Counted from the first letter of the stretch, positions 38,189 to 48,375 are shown. The stretch: DNA of 64,000 bases from Acidovorax sp. DW039 (GCF_037101375.1 NZ_AP029019.1:4790772-4854771); one strand, 5' to 3'. A program made the numbers and translations. The notes: generated by a model not told the origin, from the sequence alone.

Positions 38189-39100
38189 ATGCTGGATGCC
38201 GTCACGCTGGATCAGTTACGCACCTTCATCGCAGCGGCGGATTGCGGCAGCTTCTCTGCGGCAGGGCGTCGGCTGGGGCGCGCGCAGTCTGTGGTGAGCC
38301 AGACATTGGCCAACCTGGAAAACCAGTTGGGTGTGCAGCTGTTTGACCGGTCCACTCGCCGGCCACAGCTCACTGCCATAGGGCGCGAATTGCTGGCCGA
38401 TGCGCGGCAGGTGGCCAGTGACATGGACCGCTTCAAGGCACGGGCCAAAGGCATGGCGGGTGGGCTGGAGCCCGAGCTGACCGTGGTGACCCATGTCTTT
38501 TTGCCCACGTCTGTGCTCACCCAGGCCGTGGCTGCTTTTCAGGGGCAGTTTCCGCGCACGCCCTTGCGCCTGTCGGTGGAGGGCATGGGGGCAGTCATGG
38601 AGCCGGTGCTGGAAGGCACCTGCTCTTTCGGGGTGCGAGCCCCCCTGTTCACAGACCAGCCCGAGCTGACCAGCGAACACCTGATGAGCGTGCCCTACCT
38701 GATGGTGGCCGCGCCCACGCATCCGCTGGCCCAGTGGGGCCGACCTGTGCCGCAGCATGTGTTGCGCCAGCATGTGCAGCTGGTGCTGAGCGACCGCTCT
38801 CGCTTGACCAGCACCATGGACATGGGCGTGGTCTCGCCCAAGACATGGCGCCTGTCGGACCTGGGCGCCAAGCATGCTTTTCTGAAAGCCGGGCTGGGTT
38901 GGGGCGGCATGCCCCAGCACATGGTGCAGGCCGATCTGGATCAGGGCTCACTGGTGGCGCTGGAGTTTGAAGAGGGGCGGGCCAACGTGAGCATGGCGCT
39001 GGCGGCCATCCACCGCACCGATATGCCCCCCGGCCCTGCGGGCCGCTGGCTGCTGGAAGAACTCAAGCGCGTGGCCGCGCAGGAGGCCGCCGGGGCCTGA
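38189..39100 (+). CDS. LysR-family regulator of the azoR-pirin operon
   Basis: The 303-residue LysR protein has [20 protein letters not shown] and [18 protein letters not shown] as its helix-turn-helix, with an effector domain behind. AAGGAG lies upstream of the ATG at 38189. It is divergent from azoR across 114 bases, the likely target promoter. Effector unknown. Confidence 0.9.
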   Translation: MLDAVTLDQLRTFIAAADCGSFSAAGRRLGRAQSVVSQTLANLENQLGVQLFDRSTRRPQLTAIGRELLADARQVASDMDRFKARAKGMAGGLEPELTVVTHVFLPTSVLTQAVAAFQGQFPRTPLRLSVEGMGAVMEPVLEGTCSFGVRAPLFTDQPELTSEHLMSVPYLMVAAPTHPLAQWGRPVPQHVLRQHVQLVLSDRSRLTSTMDMGVVSPKTWRLSDLGAKHAFLKAGLGWGGMPQHMVQADLDQGSLVALEFEEGRANVSMALAAIHRTDMPPGPAGRWLLEELKRVAAQEAAGA

Positions 39101-39136
39101 ACTGTAATCCCCTGCCAGCGGCTGTGCGCCAGCGCG

Positions 39137-39865
39137 TCATTGCGGCAAGGGCGGGTACACCAGCTCGGGCACCTGGCGGGTTTGGGCAGCGTTGTGCAGC
39201 ATGTCCGCCAAGGCATCGGGTGAGACCTCGGGAATCTGGAAACCGGGGGGCAGGTTCAGCGGAATGGCCCCCGACTGAATGCCTGTATGCCAACCGCTGT
39301 GCTGGATGACGGCCGAGAGCGTGAGCATGCCGACATAAATGCCCTCAGGCGCTAGTTCACCGTGCAGGGAATACAGGTAGTTGCGCGCCCCCGCCAATGC
39401 AGGCCCCGGGCCGCTCATGAAAGGCAGACCCACTGCGGCAGAGCCCCCCAACCCCACAAGGATGGAGCCCTGCTGCCTTGCACGCATGCCGGGCAGCACT
39501 GCCCCCACGGCCACCACCAGGCCGTAGAGGAACAGTTCGACCTTGTCCCTGACGGCCTCCACACTGACCGTGGCGGCAGGCACAAAGACTTCGGGCGCAT
39601 TCGGTCCGTAGTAGATCGTATCGACCGCGCCCCAGTCACTCTGGATGGCTGCCAGCGCATTAGCTACCGCCTGCGGGTCACGCAGATCGGCTGTGTAGGC
39701 CTGGGCGGCGATGCCCTCTGCGGCCAGCTGCTCCGCGAGGGCTTGCAAGGGCTCCATGCGCCGTGCCACCAGGGCCACGGCATAGCCTTCTTTACCGTAC
39801 TTGCGGGCCAGGCCGCGTCCCAGGCCGGGGCCTGCACCCAGAATGGCGATGCATTTCTTGGTCAT
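39137..39865 (-). CDS. Atypical SDR-family protein
   Basis: The 242-residue protein has an SDR Rossmann core (AILGAGPGLGRGLARKYG; ADLRDPQAVANAL). However, NNAG is replaced by YYGPNA and the YxxxK catalytic pair is missing at the expected place (SGPGPALAGARNYLYSLHGE). It is therefore either inactive as a classical dehydrogenase or uses another mechanism. It stands alone; 39866-40149 upstream holds nothing recognisable. Confidence 0.8.
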   Translation of the reverse strand: MTKKCIAILGAGPGLGRGLARKYGKEGYAVALVARRMEPLQALAEQLAAEGIAAQAYTADLRDPQAVANALAAIQSDWGAVDTIYYGPNAPEVFVPAATVSVEAVRDKVELFLYGLVVAVGAVLPGMRARQQGSILVGLGGSAAVGLPFMSGPGPALAGARNYLYSLHGELAPEGIYVGMLTLSAVIQHSGWHTGIQSGAIPLNLPPGFQIPEVSPDALADMLHNAAQTRQVPELVYPPLPQ

Positions 39866-40149
39866 GTCGAGTCGTTCTCAAAAAGTTGCGGGAAGTGCGC
39901 ATGCCCCGGCGGCTGGAGCACCAGCCCTGCAGCTCACTGTCAAAAGCCAGCCCAGTTGTGCAGAGACTTTGCGCGCAGGTCTGCATTCCAGCACCGCAGC
40001 AAGTATTTTTGAAGCCGATATTTCTCGATGGATTTCATCGATTCAGCAGATAGATAAGCCTTTTTCAGCGCTACCAATCCCCGCTGTGGGCAGCGGAAAG
40101 ACTTATGACGCAGGCAGCGTCAGGGACAGAGCGTCAGGAGGCACAGAGG

Positions 40150-41277
40150 TCAGGGGTCGAGATGCGCCACCAGGCGGTTGCGCCCCTGGGCCTTGGCGGC
40201 GTAGAGCGCGCGGTCGGCGCACTCCAGGGTGTGCTCCAGCGGCTCCCCGGCGCGGTGGCAGGCCAGGCCTGCGGAGACGGTGACGGCCAGCGGCTCGGGG
40301 CTGCGCGAGTCGTGCACCTGCATGGCCTCTACCGCGCGGCGCACACGCTCGAGCAGGGCGCAGGCTTCTTCGGCGGGGGTATCGCACAGCATCAGCACAA
40401 ACTCCTCGCCACCCCAGCGCGCCAGCAGATCGGTTTCGCGCACGCTGTAGCGCACGGTGTTGGCAAAAGCCTGCAGCACCCGGTCGCCCACGGCGTGCCC
40501 ATGGGTGTCGTTGACGACCTTGAAGTGGTCAATGTCCAGCTGGGCAATGAGCAGGGGGTGGCCTGTGCGCTGGCTGCGCCGCTGCTCCTGGTGCATGCGC
40601 TCGAGCATGGCGCGGCGGTTGAGCAGGCCGGTGAGGTCGTCGTGCGTGGCCAGTTCGCGGATCTGCTCCAGCGCCCGCGCCAGCTCGGCCTTTTGCCTGC
40701 GCAGGTGTTCACGGGTGCTCTGCACGCGAGTGGTCAGGAAAGTGCTGCTGAGCAGCACCACCACCACCATGCCCACATAGGCCCCGGCCACCACGGGCGG
40801 ATAGCCGGGCTCGTCGCGCCAGGCCACAGCCACCGAGGCGGTGCCAAACACCACCAGGCCATACAGCAGGATGCCCAGCATCTGCCGCGTGGTGAGGCCG
40901 AAAATGCCGAACATGAGGATGATGGCCAGGATGGGTAAAGTCACCCCACGGGCTGGCCCCGCAATCACAAAGGCCACGGCGCAGCAGGCAATGGAGTACA
41001 GAATTTGCGGCAGGGTGAGGGAAGGGTCTTTGAAGCGGCGCGACCAGCCGCTGCGGATGGCCACATAGACCAGGATGAGGCCGATGACCGAGCACACCGT
41101 CCACACCCGCACATGGCCTGCATCGGTAAGCCCGGCAGCCGCTACGGCGTTCATCACCACCAGGCAGCACACCATCAACAAGGCCGCCAGCCCCGCCATG
41201 GCCAGACGGATGCGCTGGCGCTTGTCGGTGGTCAGCACCCAGTCTGTCCATCGCCGCCAGTACGCGCCCAGATCCAA
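40150..41277 (-). CDS. Membrane-bound diguanylate cyclase (GGDEF)
   Basis: The 375-residue product has about six membrane helices in the first 190 residues (resembling the MASE-type sensor of PleD-like cyclases), a short coiled linker, and a GGDEF domain with RWGGEEFVLML at the active site, HDDLTGLLNRRAMLE at its entry and DIDHFKVVNDTHGHAVGD. No RxxD inhibitory site is obvious before GGEEF. It should make cyclic di-GMP. It begins with TTG at 41277, supported by an AGGGAG ribosome site eight bases upstream. Confidence 0.9.
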   Translation of the reverse strand: MDLGAYWRRWTDWVLTTDKRQRIRLAMAGLAALLMVCCLVVMNAVAAAGLTDAGHVRVWTVCSVIGLILVYVAIRSGWSRRFKDPSLTLPQILYSIACCAVAFVIAGPARGVTLPILAIILMFGIFGLTTRQMLGILLYGLVVFGTASVAVAWRDEPGYPPVVAGAYVGMVVVVLLSSTFLTTRVQSTREHLRRQKAELARALEQIRELATHDDLTGLLNRRAMLERMHQEQRRSQRTGHPLLIAQLDIDHFKVVNDTHGHAVGDRVLQAFANTVRYSVRETDLLARWGGEEFVLMLCDTPAEEACALLERVRRAVEAMQVHDSRSPEPLAVTVSAGLACHRAGEPLEHTLECADRALYAAKAQGRNRLVAHLDP

Positions 41278-41523
41278 GTTGGCTCCCTGCTATGTGTAAT
41301 GAACAGCTGCGCGTGGGTGCGCCTCTGTGCAGGGCCTGGAGCCAACGGGGTTGCCGCCGGATCAGGGGGCCTGCGAAGGGCCGGAGCGCGGGTATTGCTG
41401 TCGTTTACAAATTCTACGGTGCAGGGCCCGAAGGGCAAGCAGGGATTGCGCGGACGGGATGTAAGCGGAGTAAAGGAAAGAAGCCGACCCTCCGGGTCCT
41501 CAACACCCGCTCAAAGGCGGCCG

Positions 41524-42267
41524 CTAGACCAGTGTCAGGGCCGCCAGCGCAGCCAGGGGGGCGGTCTCTGCCCGCAGCACGCGGCTGCCCAGGGTGGTGG
41601 GTGCAAAGCCGTGCTGCACGGCCAGGGCCTCTTCAGCGGCGCTCAAACCGCCTTCGGGGCCCGACAGGAACCACACGGGCGTATCGCCCAGCGCCACCTC
41701 CTGCAGGGGGCGTGTGCCGTCGCGCAGGGACAGCAGCAGGTGCAGGGCTTCAGCGCTGCCGCCGGGCGCGGCCGAGTGAGCGCGCACCCACCCAGCCAGA
41801 TCGACCGCATCGTGCACCACGGGCACGCGGTTGCGCCCGCACTGCTCGCAGGCAGCCACGGCCACGGCCTGCCAGTGGGCGAGCTTTTTGTCGGCCCGTT
41901 CGCCCTTGAGCTTGAGCACGCTGCGCTCGGCCATCAGCGGGGTGATGCTGGCCACGCCCAGCTCGGTGGCTTTTTCAATGAGCCAGTCCATGCGCTCGTT
42001 GGCGGTGATGCCCGCCAGCAGGTGGATGGCGCGGGGTGCTTCGCGCTCGACGGCGTGGTGCGTGCCGACCTGCACGCGCACGTCGCTGCGGCCCATGCGC
42101 AAGACGGTGGCCTCGAACTCTCCACCAGGGCCCTCTGCCCCGCCGTGAAACAGCGTGATGCCGTCGCCCGGCTGCAGGCGCAGCACCTGCACATGGCGCG
42201 CCGCGCCGGGGGGCAGGTCGATTTCAGCACCGGGGGCCAGGTCAACAGGGCAGTGGAAGCGGGGCAT
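41524..42267 (-). CDS. rsmE: 16S rRNA (uracil-1498-N3)-methyltransferase
   Basis: The 247-residue RsmE has an N-terminal PUA-like domain (MPRFHCPVDL; HVQVLRLQPGDGITLFHGG) and a SPOUT methyltransferase domain with LIEKATELGVASITPL, ACEQCGRNRVP, FLSGPEGGLS and LGSRVLRAETAPLAAL, which form the SAM knot. Its 5' untranslated region is a dispersed repeat copy; no good ribosome site is visible. The 246 bases between it and the cyclase gene hold nothing I recognise. Confidence 0.95.
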   Translation of the reverse strand: MPRFHCPVDLAPGAEIDLPPGAARHVQVLRLQPGDGITLFHGGAEGPGGEFEATVLRMGRSDVRVQVGTHHAVEREAPRAIHLLAGITANERMDWLIEKATELGVASITPLMAERSVLKLKGERADKKLAHWQAVAVAACEQCGRNRVPVVHDAVDLAGWVRAHSAAPGGSAEALHLLLSLRDGTRPLQEVALGDTPVWFLSGPEGGLSAAEEALAVQHGFAPTTLGSRVLRAETAPLAALAALTLV

Positions 42268-42269
42268 CT

Positions 42270-42323
42270 ACTATTACTTTCATAGCTGCCACCGCTTGAT
42301 TCATAAGCGCTGGAGGCCAATTT
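42270..42323 (+). repeat. 52-bp dispersed palindromic repeat, copy 7 (between amgK and rsmE)
   Basis: CTATTACTTTCATAGCTGCC, ACCGCTTGATTCATAAGCGC, TGGAGGCCAATTT. It begins three bases upstream of the rsmE start codon and therefore replaces the normal leader of rsmE. Confidence 0.85.
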
Positions 42324-42355
42324 GACTCAAATTCGAACTCTCGGACCTGCGGAGG

Positions 42356-43591
42356 CTACATGCGGCCGTAAGCAAACCCCGTGATGGGCGTGGTGCCTTC
42401 GATCTCGTCCACCAGTTGCAGCAGCGGGCCCAGCTGGCGGTAGCGGTTGGCGGTGGAGCGGATGTAGTGCAAAAAGCGCGGCGCATCGGCCAGGTACTTG
42501 GGCTTGCCGTCGCGCAGGGTGAGGCGGGCAAAGATGCCAGCCACCTTGAGGTGGCGCTGCAGGCCCATCCATTCCACCGCACGGTAGAACTCGCCAAAGT
42601 CTGCCCCCCAGCCGCTGGCGCTGTTCGCGCCCAGCAGCCCGGCCTTGCGGGCCTTCTCCCAGTAACGCACGGTCACATCAATGACAAATTCTTCTTCCCA
42701 GCTGATGAACGCATCGCGCAGCAGGCTGGCGATGTCATAGGTGATGGGGCCGTAGACGGCGTCCTGGAAGTCGAGCACCCCCAGAGCGTTGGATGAACCA
42801 GCCCCCGAGCCGCCGCCGGGCCGCCCCAAGGCGGCGAGCGCCCCCTCGGGGGGCAGCGAACCACGCGCAGCGGGGAGCGTGGGGGCCATCAAATTGCGGG
42901 TCATAAAGTCGCGGTGCACGAACACGCTGGGCACGGCCAGGTTGTGCGCCACGATCAGATTGAAGGCGTTGTCCAGCGTGGCCTGCTGCTTGGCCGTCAG
43001 CGTCACGCCCCGGTGGCGGGCCAGGTACCAGTCTGGGAACAGCGACAGCTCCCGGCGCAGCAAGGCTTCGTCGTACACGGGCAGCACGCCGGGGCGAGAA
43101 GCCTTTTGCCACTGCAGCAGCACGTCGGTAGCCTGCTGGTACCACGCCAGTGCGGCCTGGGGGTTTTCGGGCTGCAGCAGCTCGATCAGGGTTTGCTTGC
43201 CCAAGTCAGACAGCAGCATGAAGCCACCCGCTTCGTCCCACGCCAGGATGTGCGGCACGTTCAGCCCGGCCTCGGCCATCAGGGCCTGCACCTGCACGAA
43301 GGGGCGGCAGTTTTCCTTGTCGGGCGGGGCGTCCATGACGATGCAGCTGGCGCCCGAGGCGGTGTCGATGCGCAGGTAGCGGCGAAAGCTCGCGTCGGCT
43401 GACGCTGGCCGCAGCGTGCCGGGCAGCAACTGGTGGCTGGCCACCAGCGGGGCGAGCCAGGCCTCAAAAGCCTGCTGGCGGGCGGGGTCGGCCCAGGTCA
43501 CCTGGCTGGGCATGGCAACGCTGGCTGCACTGGATGGAACTGCAGACGAATCGGCAGATGAAGGGGAAAAGAAGGAGGAGGGGTGGCTCAT
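42356..43591 (-). CDS. amgK: AmgK-like anomeric sugar kinase (aminoglycoside phosphotransferase fold)
   Basis: AmgK phosphorylates N-acetylmuramate/N-acetylglucosamine at C1 in peptidoglycan recycling. The 411-residue product has the APH-fold catalytic loop VHRDFMTRNLM and metal site GVLDFQDAVYGPITYD, and ends ITGFAYGRM. Divergence from lptD is the same as in Pseudomonas; murU does not follow here. Between RNLM and GVLDFQD it carries about 28-35 extra residues rich in Pro, Gly and Ala, encoded by a dispersed repeat (42811-42887). Its ATG (43591) overlaps the lptD ATG within one CATG. Confidence 0.85.
   Translation of the reverse strand: MSHPSSFFSPSSADSSAVPSSAASVAMPSQVTWADPARQQAFEAWLAPLVASHQLLPGTLRPASADASFRRYLRIDTASGASCIVMDAPPDKENCRPFVQVQALMAEAGLNVPHILAWDEAGGFMLLSDLGKQTLIELLQPENPQAALAWYQQATDVLLQWQKASRPGVLPVYDEALLRRELSLFPDWYLARHRGVTLTAKQQATLDNAFNLIVAHNLAVPSVFVHRDFMTRNLMAPTLPAARGSLPPEGALAALGRPGGGSGAGSSNALGVLDFQDAVYGPITYDIASLLRDAFISWEEEFVIDVTVRYWEKARKAGLLGANSASGWGADFGEFYRAVEWMGLQRHLKVAGIFARLTLRDGKPKYLADAPRFLHYIRSTANRYRQLGPLLQLVDEIEGTTPITGFAYGRM
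42811..42887 (-). repeat. GC-rich dispersed repeat inserted in frame within amgK
   Basis: On the minus strand it reads GGCCCCCACGCTCCCCGCTG, then GTTCGCTGCCCCCCGAGGGG, GCGCTCGCCGCCTTGGGGCG, GCCCGGC. I recognise this motif as a dispersed intergenic repeat of Comamonadaceae. Here it sits in the coding sequence without breaking the frame. Only one copy was seen in this window. Confidence 0.7.
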
Positions 43592-46112
43592 GGATAATCG
43601 GATTTTACAAACCCGTTCCCGTGCCGCCCCGTCGGCGTGGGCTGCTCCATCCGCCCTCGTCCCAACGCCCCACGTGCCACGTCGCCAGCCCATCACCGTG
43701 CAGACACCTTCCCCCCGGACCCGGCCCGCAGTGGCATCCGCCTCGTCGCGCGTGCACCGGCCTGCGCCCAAGGCCCTGGCGTACTGCGTTGCGCTGGCCT
43801 GGTGCGGTCTGCCGCTGGTATCGCTGGCACAGGATGCCCCGCCCGCTGCACCGGAAACGCCGATGACGCTGCGCACGTCCCCGCAGCTGCAGGAAACCAT
43901 TCCGGAGTCGGTGCGCAACCAGTTGCCCGTGTTTGTGCGGGGCGACCGCATCACCGGCCAGACGGATCTGAACGCCACCATTGAGGGCAATGCAGAGTTG
44001 CGCCGCGGTGACACGGTCATCCGTGCGGACCGGCTGGAGTACATCGCGCCGGACGACCTGGCCAAGGCCCGGGACAACGTGCGCATCAACCGTGCAGGCA
44101 ACACCTATGAGGGCTCCGCGCTCGACCTGAAGGTGGAGGCGTTCGAAGGCTTCTTTACGGACGCACGCTACCGCTTTCTGGCCACCCAGGCCCATGGCGA
44201 AGCCAACCGCATCGACTTCATCGACCGCGACCGCGCCACGGTGCACAGCGCCACCTACACCACCTGCCAGCGCGAAAACGAAGACAGCTGGCGCCCCGCC
44301 TGGATTTTGCGAGCCGACGCCATCCACATCGACAACAAGGAAGAAGTGGGCTCCGCCGAAGGGGCGGTGCTGGAGTTTCAGGGTGTGCCCATCCTGCCCA
44401 TTCCGCACATCACTTTTCCCCTGTCGGACAAGCGCAAATCCGGTCTGTTGCCGCCCACGGTGGCCCTGGACAGCCGCGACGGGCTCTCCTATATCCAGCC
44501 CTATTACTGGAACATCGCCCCCAACCGGGATGCCACGCTGCGCTCTGCTGTCATGGCCAAACGGGGGGCGAACCTGGGGGGGGAATTCCGCTATCTGGAG
44601 CCCACCTATTACGGGGAAATCAGCGGCGACTACATGCCTTCAGACCGCCTGCGTGAGCGTGACCGGTGGAGCGTGACAGCCAAGCACCAGGGCACGATTG
44701 ACTCCAGCATCGGTGGGCTGGGACTGAACCTGAACCTCAACCGGGTGAGCGACGACAACTACTGGCGTGATTTCGGGCGCGCATCGGTGCAGCTGCGCCA
44801 GCGCCTACTGCCCAACGATGCATCGCTGAGCTGGGGGTCGGGCGACTACTCGGCGCAGATCCGTGCCTTGAAGTGGCAAACGCTGCAGGACGTGAGTGCC
44901 CCCATCGTGCCGCCTTATGACCGCATGCCGCAGCTGAACTGGCGCTACACGCCCTCAGCCCTGCCAGGCGGGTTGGACGCCAGCGTGGAGCTGGACACCA
45001 CGCGCTTTGAGGCAGCCCGGGCTCTGACGGGTCAGCCCAACGCAGACCGCTCCTACGCCCTCGCCCAGATCAGCAGGCCTTTTCTCTCGCCAGGGGGCTT
45101 TGTCACCCCCAAGCTGCAACTGCACGCAACGCAGTACCAGTTTGACGGCGCGCTGTCCAACGGGTCCCGCTCCGCCAGCCGCACCGTGCCCACATTCAGT
45201 GTGGACAGTGGCCTGGTCTTTGAACGCGATGCATCCTTGCTGGGTCGCTCGTTCACGCAGACGCTGGAGCCGCGTGCCTTCTACACCTACACGCCGTTCC
45301 GCAACCAGAGCGCGCTGCCGGTGTATGACACCGCCGCCACGGACTTCAACTTTGCCACGGCGTTTACCGAGAACCCCTACGTAGGCAACGACCGCATCGC
45401 AGACAACAACCTGCTGACGCTGGGGGTGACCACCCGGCTGCTGGACCCGAACACGGGCGCAGAGAGCGTGCGACTGGGCATTGCCCAACGGGTGCGGTTC
45501 TCTGACCAGAACGTGACCCTGCCCGGCGCAACACCGGTGAGTGAACGCCTGTCGGACGTGCTGCTGGGTGCCGGGCTCAACTGGACGCAGCAGTGGGCTT
45601 TTGACTCCACCGTGCAGTACAACCCCAAGACGGGCCGCTCCATCCGCTCCACCATGAGCGCCCGCTACAGCCCCGGCAACTACCGCACCATCAGTGCCGC
45701 CTATCGCCTGCAGCGCGGCACGAGTGAGCAGATCGACGTGGGCTGGCAATGGCCGCTGAACGACCTGTGGGGCGACAAGGGCCAGGACCTGGGGCCTGGG
45801 CGCGGCCTGGGCGGCGGCCGCTGGTACAGCGTGGCGCGCCTGAACTACAGCATCCAGGACCGCAAGATGGTGGACACGGTGATCGGACTGGAATACGACA
45901 GCTGCTGCTGGATTGGCCGTGTGGTGCTTGAACGCCTGCAAAACAGCACCTCCACCTCCAATACCCGGCTGCTGTTCCAGATTGAATTCGTGGGCTTCTC
46001 CCGCCTGAGCCTGGGCTCCAGCCCTCTTGAAACCTTCAAGCGGCTGGTGCCGCGCTACCAATACCTGCGCGAACAGGTGGGAGCGCCCAGCCGTTTCAGC
46101 AACTACGACTAA
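43590..46112 (+). CDS. lptD: LPS-assembly outer-membrane protein LptD
   Basis: The 840-residue LptD inserts LPS into the outer leaflet with LptE. It has an unusually long lead of about 60 residues before the hydrophobic signal core (ALAYCVALAWCGLPLVSLAQ). An N-terminal OstA/LptA beta-jellyroll follows (GDRITGQTDLNATIEGNAEL; RADRLEYIAPDDLAKARDNV), then a large beta-barrel rich in alternating aromatic strands ending FSNYD. GGAGGAGG lies upstream of the ATG at 43590, supporting the long form. A Cys pair for disulfides is visible (TTCQREN; DSCCWIG). It is followed closely by surA and ksgA. Confidence 0.95.
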   Translation: MDNRILQTRSRAAPSAWAAPSALVPTPHVPRRQPITVQTPSPRTRPAVASASSRVHRPAPKALAYCVALAWCGLPLVSLAQDAPPAAPETPMTLRTSPQLQETIPESVRNQLPVFVRGDRITGQTDLNATIEGNAELRRGDTVIRADRLEYIAPDDLAKARDNVRINRAGNTYEGSALDLKVEAFEGFFTDARYRFLATQAHGEANRIDFIDRDRATVHSATYTTCQRENEDSWRPAWILRADAIHIDNKEEVGSAEGAVLEFQGVPILPIPHITFPLSDKRKSGLLPPTVALDSRDGLSYIQPYYWNIAPNRDATLRSAVMAKRGANLGGEFRYLEPTYYGEISGDYMPSDRLRERDRWSVTAKHQGTIDSSIGGLGLNLNLNRVSDDNYWRDFGRASVQLRQRLLPNDASLSWGSGDYSAQIRALKWQTLQDVSAPIVPPYDRMPQLNWRYTPSALPGGLDASVELDTTRFEAARALTGQPNADRSYALAQISRPFLSPGGFVTPKLQLHATQYQFDGALSNGSRSASRTVPTFSVDSGLVFERDASLLGRSFTQTLEPRAFYTYTPFRNQSALPVYDTAATDFNFATAFTENPYVGNDRIADNNLLTLGVTTRLLDPNTGAESVRLGIAQRVRFSDQNVTLPGATPVSERLSDVLLGAGLNWTQQWAFDSTVQYNPKTGRSIRSTMSARYSPGNYRTISAAYRLQRGTSEQIDVGWQWPLNDLWGDKGQDLGPGRGLGGGRWYSVARLNYSIQDRKMVDTVIGLEYDSCCWIGRVVLERLQNSTSTSNTRLLFQIEFVGFSRLSLGSSPLETFKRLVPRYQYLREQVGAPSRFSNYD

Positions 46113-46124
46113 ACCGACACTGCC

Positions 46125-47543
46125 ATGAACCACCGCGTGATGACATGGGCCCTGACAGCCAGCCTGGCCTGCCTGGTCTCCCAAGGCGCTGCAGCCCAAG
46201 GGCTGCGCCCCGCAGGCAATGCCAGCCAGGGCCTGGCGCGCCAGCCCGCCGCCAACACAGGCGCCGCCCCGGCGCTGAGCCTGCCCACGCCCTCAGCGGC
46301 AGACAAAGGCCCGCGCTCTGCCGACTACATCGTGGCCATCGTCAACTCCGAGCCCGTGACCAACCATGAGGTGAGTTCGCGGGTCGCCCGGATCGAGCAG
46401 CAGCTGGCCCAGCAGGGCGGCAGTACGCCTGCTCCGCCCCGTGAAGTGATTGCCCGCGAAGTGCTGGAGCGACTGATTCTGGAAAAGGCCCAGCTCCAGC
46501 TGGCGCGGGAGATGTCGCTCAAGGTGGACGACTACTCCGTCAACCAGGCAGAAGCGAGCGTGGCCCAGCAAAACGGCCTGACGGTGGACGAGTTGCAGCG
46601 CCGCCTGGTGCGCGAAGGTCTCAGCCGCGACCGCTTCCGTGAAGAGCTGCGCAACCAGTTGCTGCTTCAACGCGTGCGTGAACGCGAAGTGGACTCCAAG
46701 GTGCGGGTCACCGATCTGGACATTGACCAGTTCATCCGCGAACAGCAAGCCAACCCCGAGGGCGTGGAGATCAACCTCGCCCACGTGCTGGTGCGCGTGC
46801 CCGAAAACGCCAGCCCCGAAGTCGTGGCCGAACGCCAGGCCCGCGCCCAGCAAGCGGCAGACAAGGTACGTGCCGGTGAAGAGTTTGCCAAAGTGGCGCG
46901 TGAGTACTCTGATGCAGCGGAAGGCGCACGCGACGGCGGCCTGCTGGGTCTGCGCCCCACCGACCGCTACCCCGAGCTGTTCGTCACCTCCACCCAGTCG
47001 CTGCCCGTGGGTGGCATCGTGGGCCCCATCCGCTCTCCAGCAGGGTTTCACATCCTGAAGGTGGTGGAACGCACGTCCGCAGGCTCTGGCATGGTGGTGA
47101 CACAGACCAACGCCCGCCACATCCTGCTGCGCACCGGCCCCCAGCTTTCTGAAGCCGCCGCCGCAGCTCGCCTGAACGACTACCGCCGCCGCATCCAGGT
47201 AGGGCAGGCAGAATTTGCCAGCCTGGCACGCGAACATTCGCAGGACGGCAGCGCCAAGCAAGGCGGCGACTTGGGATGGGCCAACCCTGGCCGCTATGTG
47301 CCCGAATTTGAGCAGGTACTGAACACCCTGCGCCCCGGCGAAATCAGCGAACCCGTGGTCACACGGTTTGGCGTGCACCTGATCCAGCTGGTAGACCGGC
47401 GTGAGGCCAAGCTGAACCAGCGCGAACAGCGCGACATGATGCGTGACGCCGTGCGCGAGAAAAAGCTGGATGAAGCCTACGCCACCTGGGCGCAGGAACT
47501 GCGTGGCCGTGCTTACGTGGAATATCGCGAGCCCCCCCAATGA
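46125..47543 (+). CDS. surA: Periplasmic chaperone/peptidyl-prolyl isomerase SurA
   Basis: The 472-residue periplasmic chaperone has a signal peptide ([20 protein letters not shown]), a SurA_N domain ([20 protein letters not shown]) and two parvulin domains ([17 protein letters not shown] near 220 and [20 protein letters not shown] near 325). A C-terminal helix completes the chaperone core. It escorts outer-membrane proteins, including LptD encoded 12 bases upstream. Its stop overlaps the ksgA start (ATGA). Confidence 0.95.
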   Translation: MNHRVMTWALTASLACLVSQGAAAQGLRPAGNASQGLARQPAANTGAAPALSLPTPSAADKGPRSADYIVAIVNSEPVTNHEVSSRVARIEQQLAQQGGSTPAPPREVIAREVLERLILEKAQLQLAREMSLKVDDYSVNQAEASVAQQNGLTVDELQRRLVREGLSRDRFREELRNQLLLQRVREREVDSKVRVTDLDIDQFIREQQANPEGVEINLAHVLVRVPENASPEVVAERQARAQQAADKVRAGEEFAKVAREYSDAAEGARDGGLLGLRPTDRYPELFVTSTQSLPVGGIVGPIRSPAGFHILKVVERTSAGSGMVVTQTNARHILLRTGPQLSEAAAAARLNDYRRRIQVGQAEFASLAREHSQDGSAKQGGDLGWANPGRYVPEFEQVLNTLRPGEISEPVVTRFGVHLIQLVDRREAKLNQREQRDMMRDAVREKKLDEAYATWAQELRGRAYVEYREPPQ

Positions 47544-48328
47544 AGGGCATGAAGCACATTCCCCGCAAGCGTTTCGGACAGCACTTTCTGTCGGACCAGG
47601 GAATCATTGACGGCATCGTCCATGAAATTGCGCCCCAGCCCGGTGACCCCATGGTGGAAATTGGTCCGGGCTTGGCTGCCCTGACGCAGCCGCTGGTAGA
47701 ACGCCTGGGCCGTCTCACCGTCATCGAGCTGGACCGGGACCTGGCGGCGCGGCTGCGCGCCCACGGGCAACTCGACGTGATCGAGTCCGATGTGCTGAAG
47801 GTGGATTTCACCGCCCTGGCCGAAACCTTCCGCAGCAAGCTGAACAGGCCTGACTTGCGCCTGCGCGTGGTGGGCAATCTGCCCTACAACATATCCACGC
47901 CCATCCTGTTCCATCTGCTGGAGCATGTGCAGTCCATTCAGGATCAGCACTTCATGCTGCAAAAGGAAGTGATCGACCGCATGGTGGCAGCCCCCGCCAC
48001 AGGCGACTACGGTCGCCTGTCGGTCATGCTGCAATGGCGCTACGCCATGGAAAACGTGCTGTTCGTGCCCCCAGAAAGCTTTGACCCACCACCCCGGGTG
48101 GACAGCGCCGTGGTGCGGATGGTGCCTTACGCCGAGCCTGCTGCGGTGTCGGTGCCGCTGCTGGAAGAGCTGGTGCAGGTGGCCTTCAGCCAGCGCCGCA
48201 AGCTGCTGCGCCACACCCTGGGCCGCTGGCTGGAGGAGCGCCAGTTCGCTGGTGCATTCGACACCCAGCGTCGTGCAGAAGAAGTGCCCGTGGCTGAGTA
48301 CGTGGCGCTGGCGCAGGCTTGCTCTTGA
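47540..48328 (+). CDS. ksgA: 16S rRNA dimethyladenosine transferase KsgA/RsmA
   Basis: The 262-residue enzyme dimethylates A1518 and A1519 of 16S rRNA. It shows [11 protein letters not shown], the SAM motif [17 protein letters not shown] and the catalytic NLPYNIS, plus [12 protein letters not shown] and [13 protein letters not shown] in the C-terminal domain. The start ATG overlaps the surA stop by four bases. pdxA, often between surA and ksgA, is absent. Its stop codon lies at the edge of repeat copy 8. Confidence 0.97.
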   Translation: MKGMKHIPRKRFGQHFLSDQGIIDGIVHEIAPQPGDPMVEIGPGLAALTQPLVERLGRLTVIELDRDLAARLRAHGQLDVIESDVLKVDFTALAETFRSKLNRPDLRLRVVGNLPYNISTPILFHLLEHVQSIQDQHFMLQKEVIDRMVAAPATGDYGRLSVMLQWRYAMENVLFVPPESFDPPPRVDSAVVRMVPYAEPAAVSVPLLEELVQVAFSQRRKLLRHTLGRWLEERQFAGAFDTQRRAEEVPVAEYVALAQACS

Positions 48329-48375
48329 ATTGATAGCTGCCAGCGCTTGATGGGCAAGCGCAAAGTGCTATTTTG
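48326..48375 (+). repeat. 52-bp dispersed palindromic repeat, copy 8 (overlaps ksgA stop)
   Basis: TGAATTGATAGCTGCCAGCG, CTTGATGGGCAAGCGCAAAG, TGCTATTTTGA. The first three bases are the ksgA stop codon. Confidence 0.8.
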
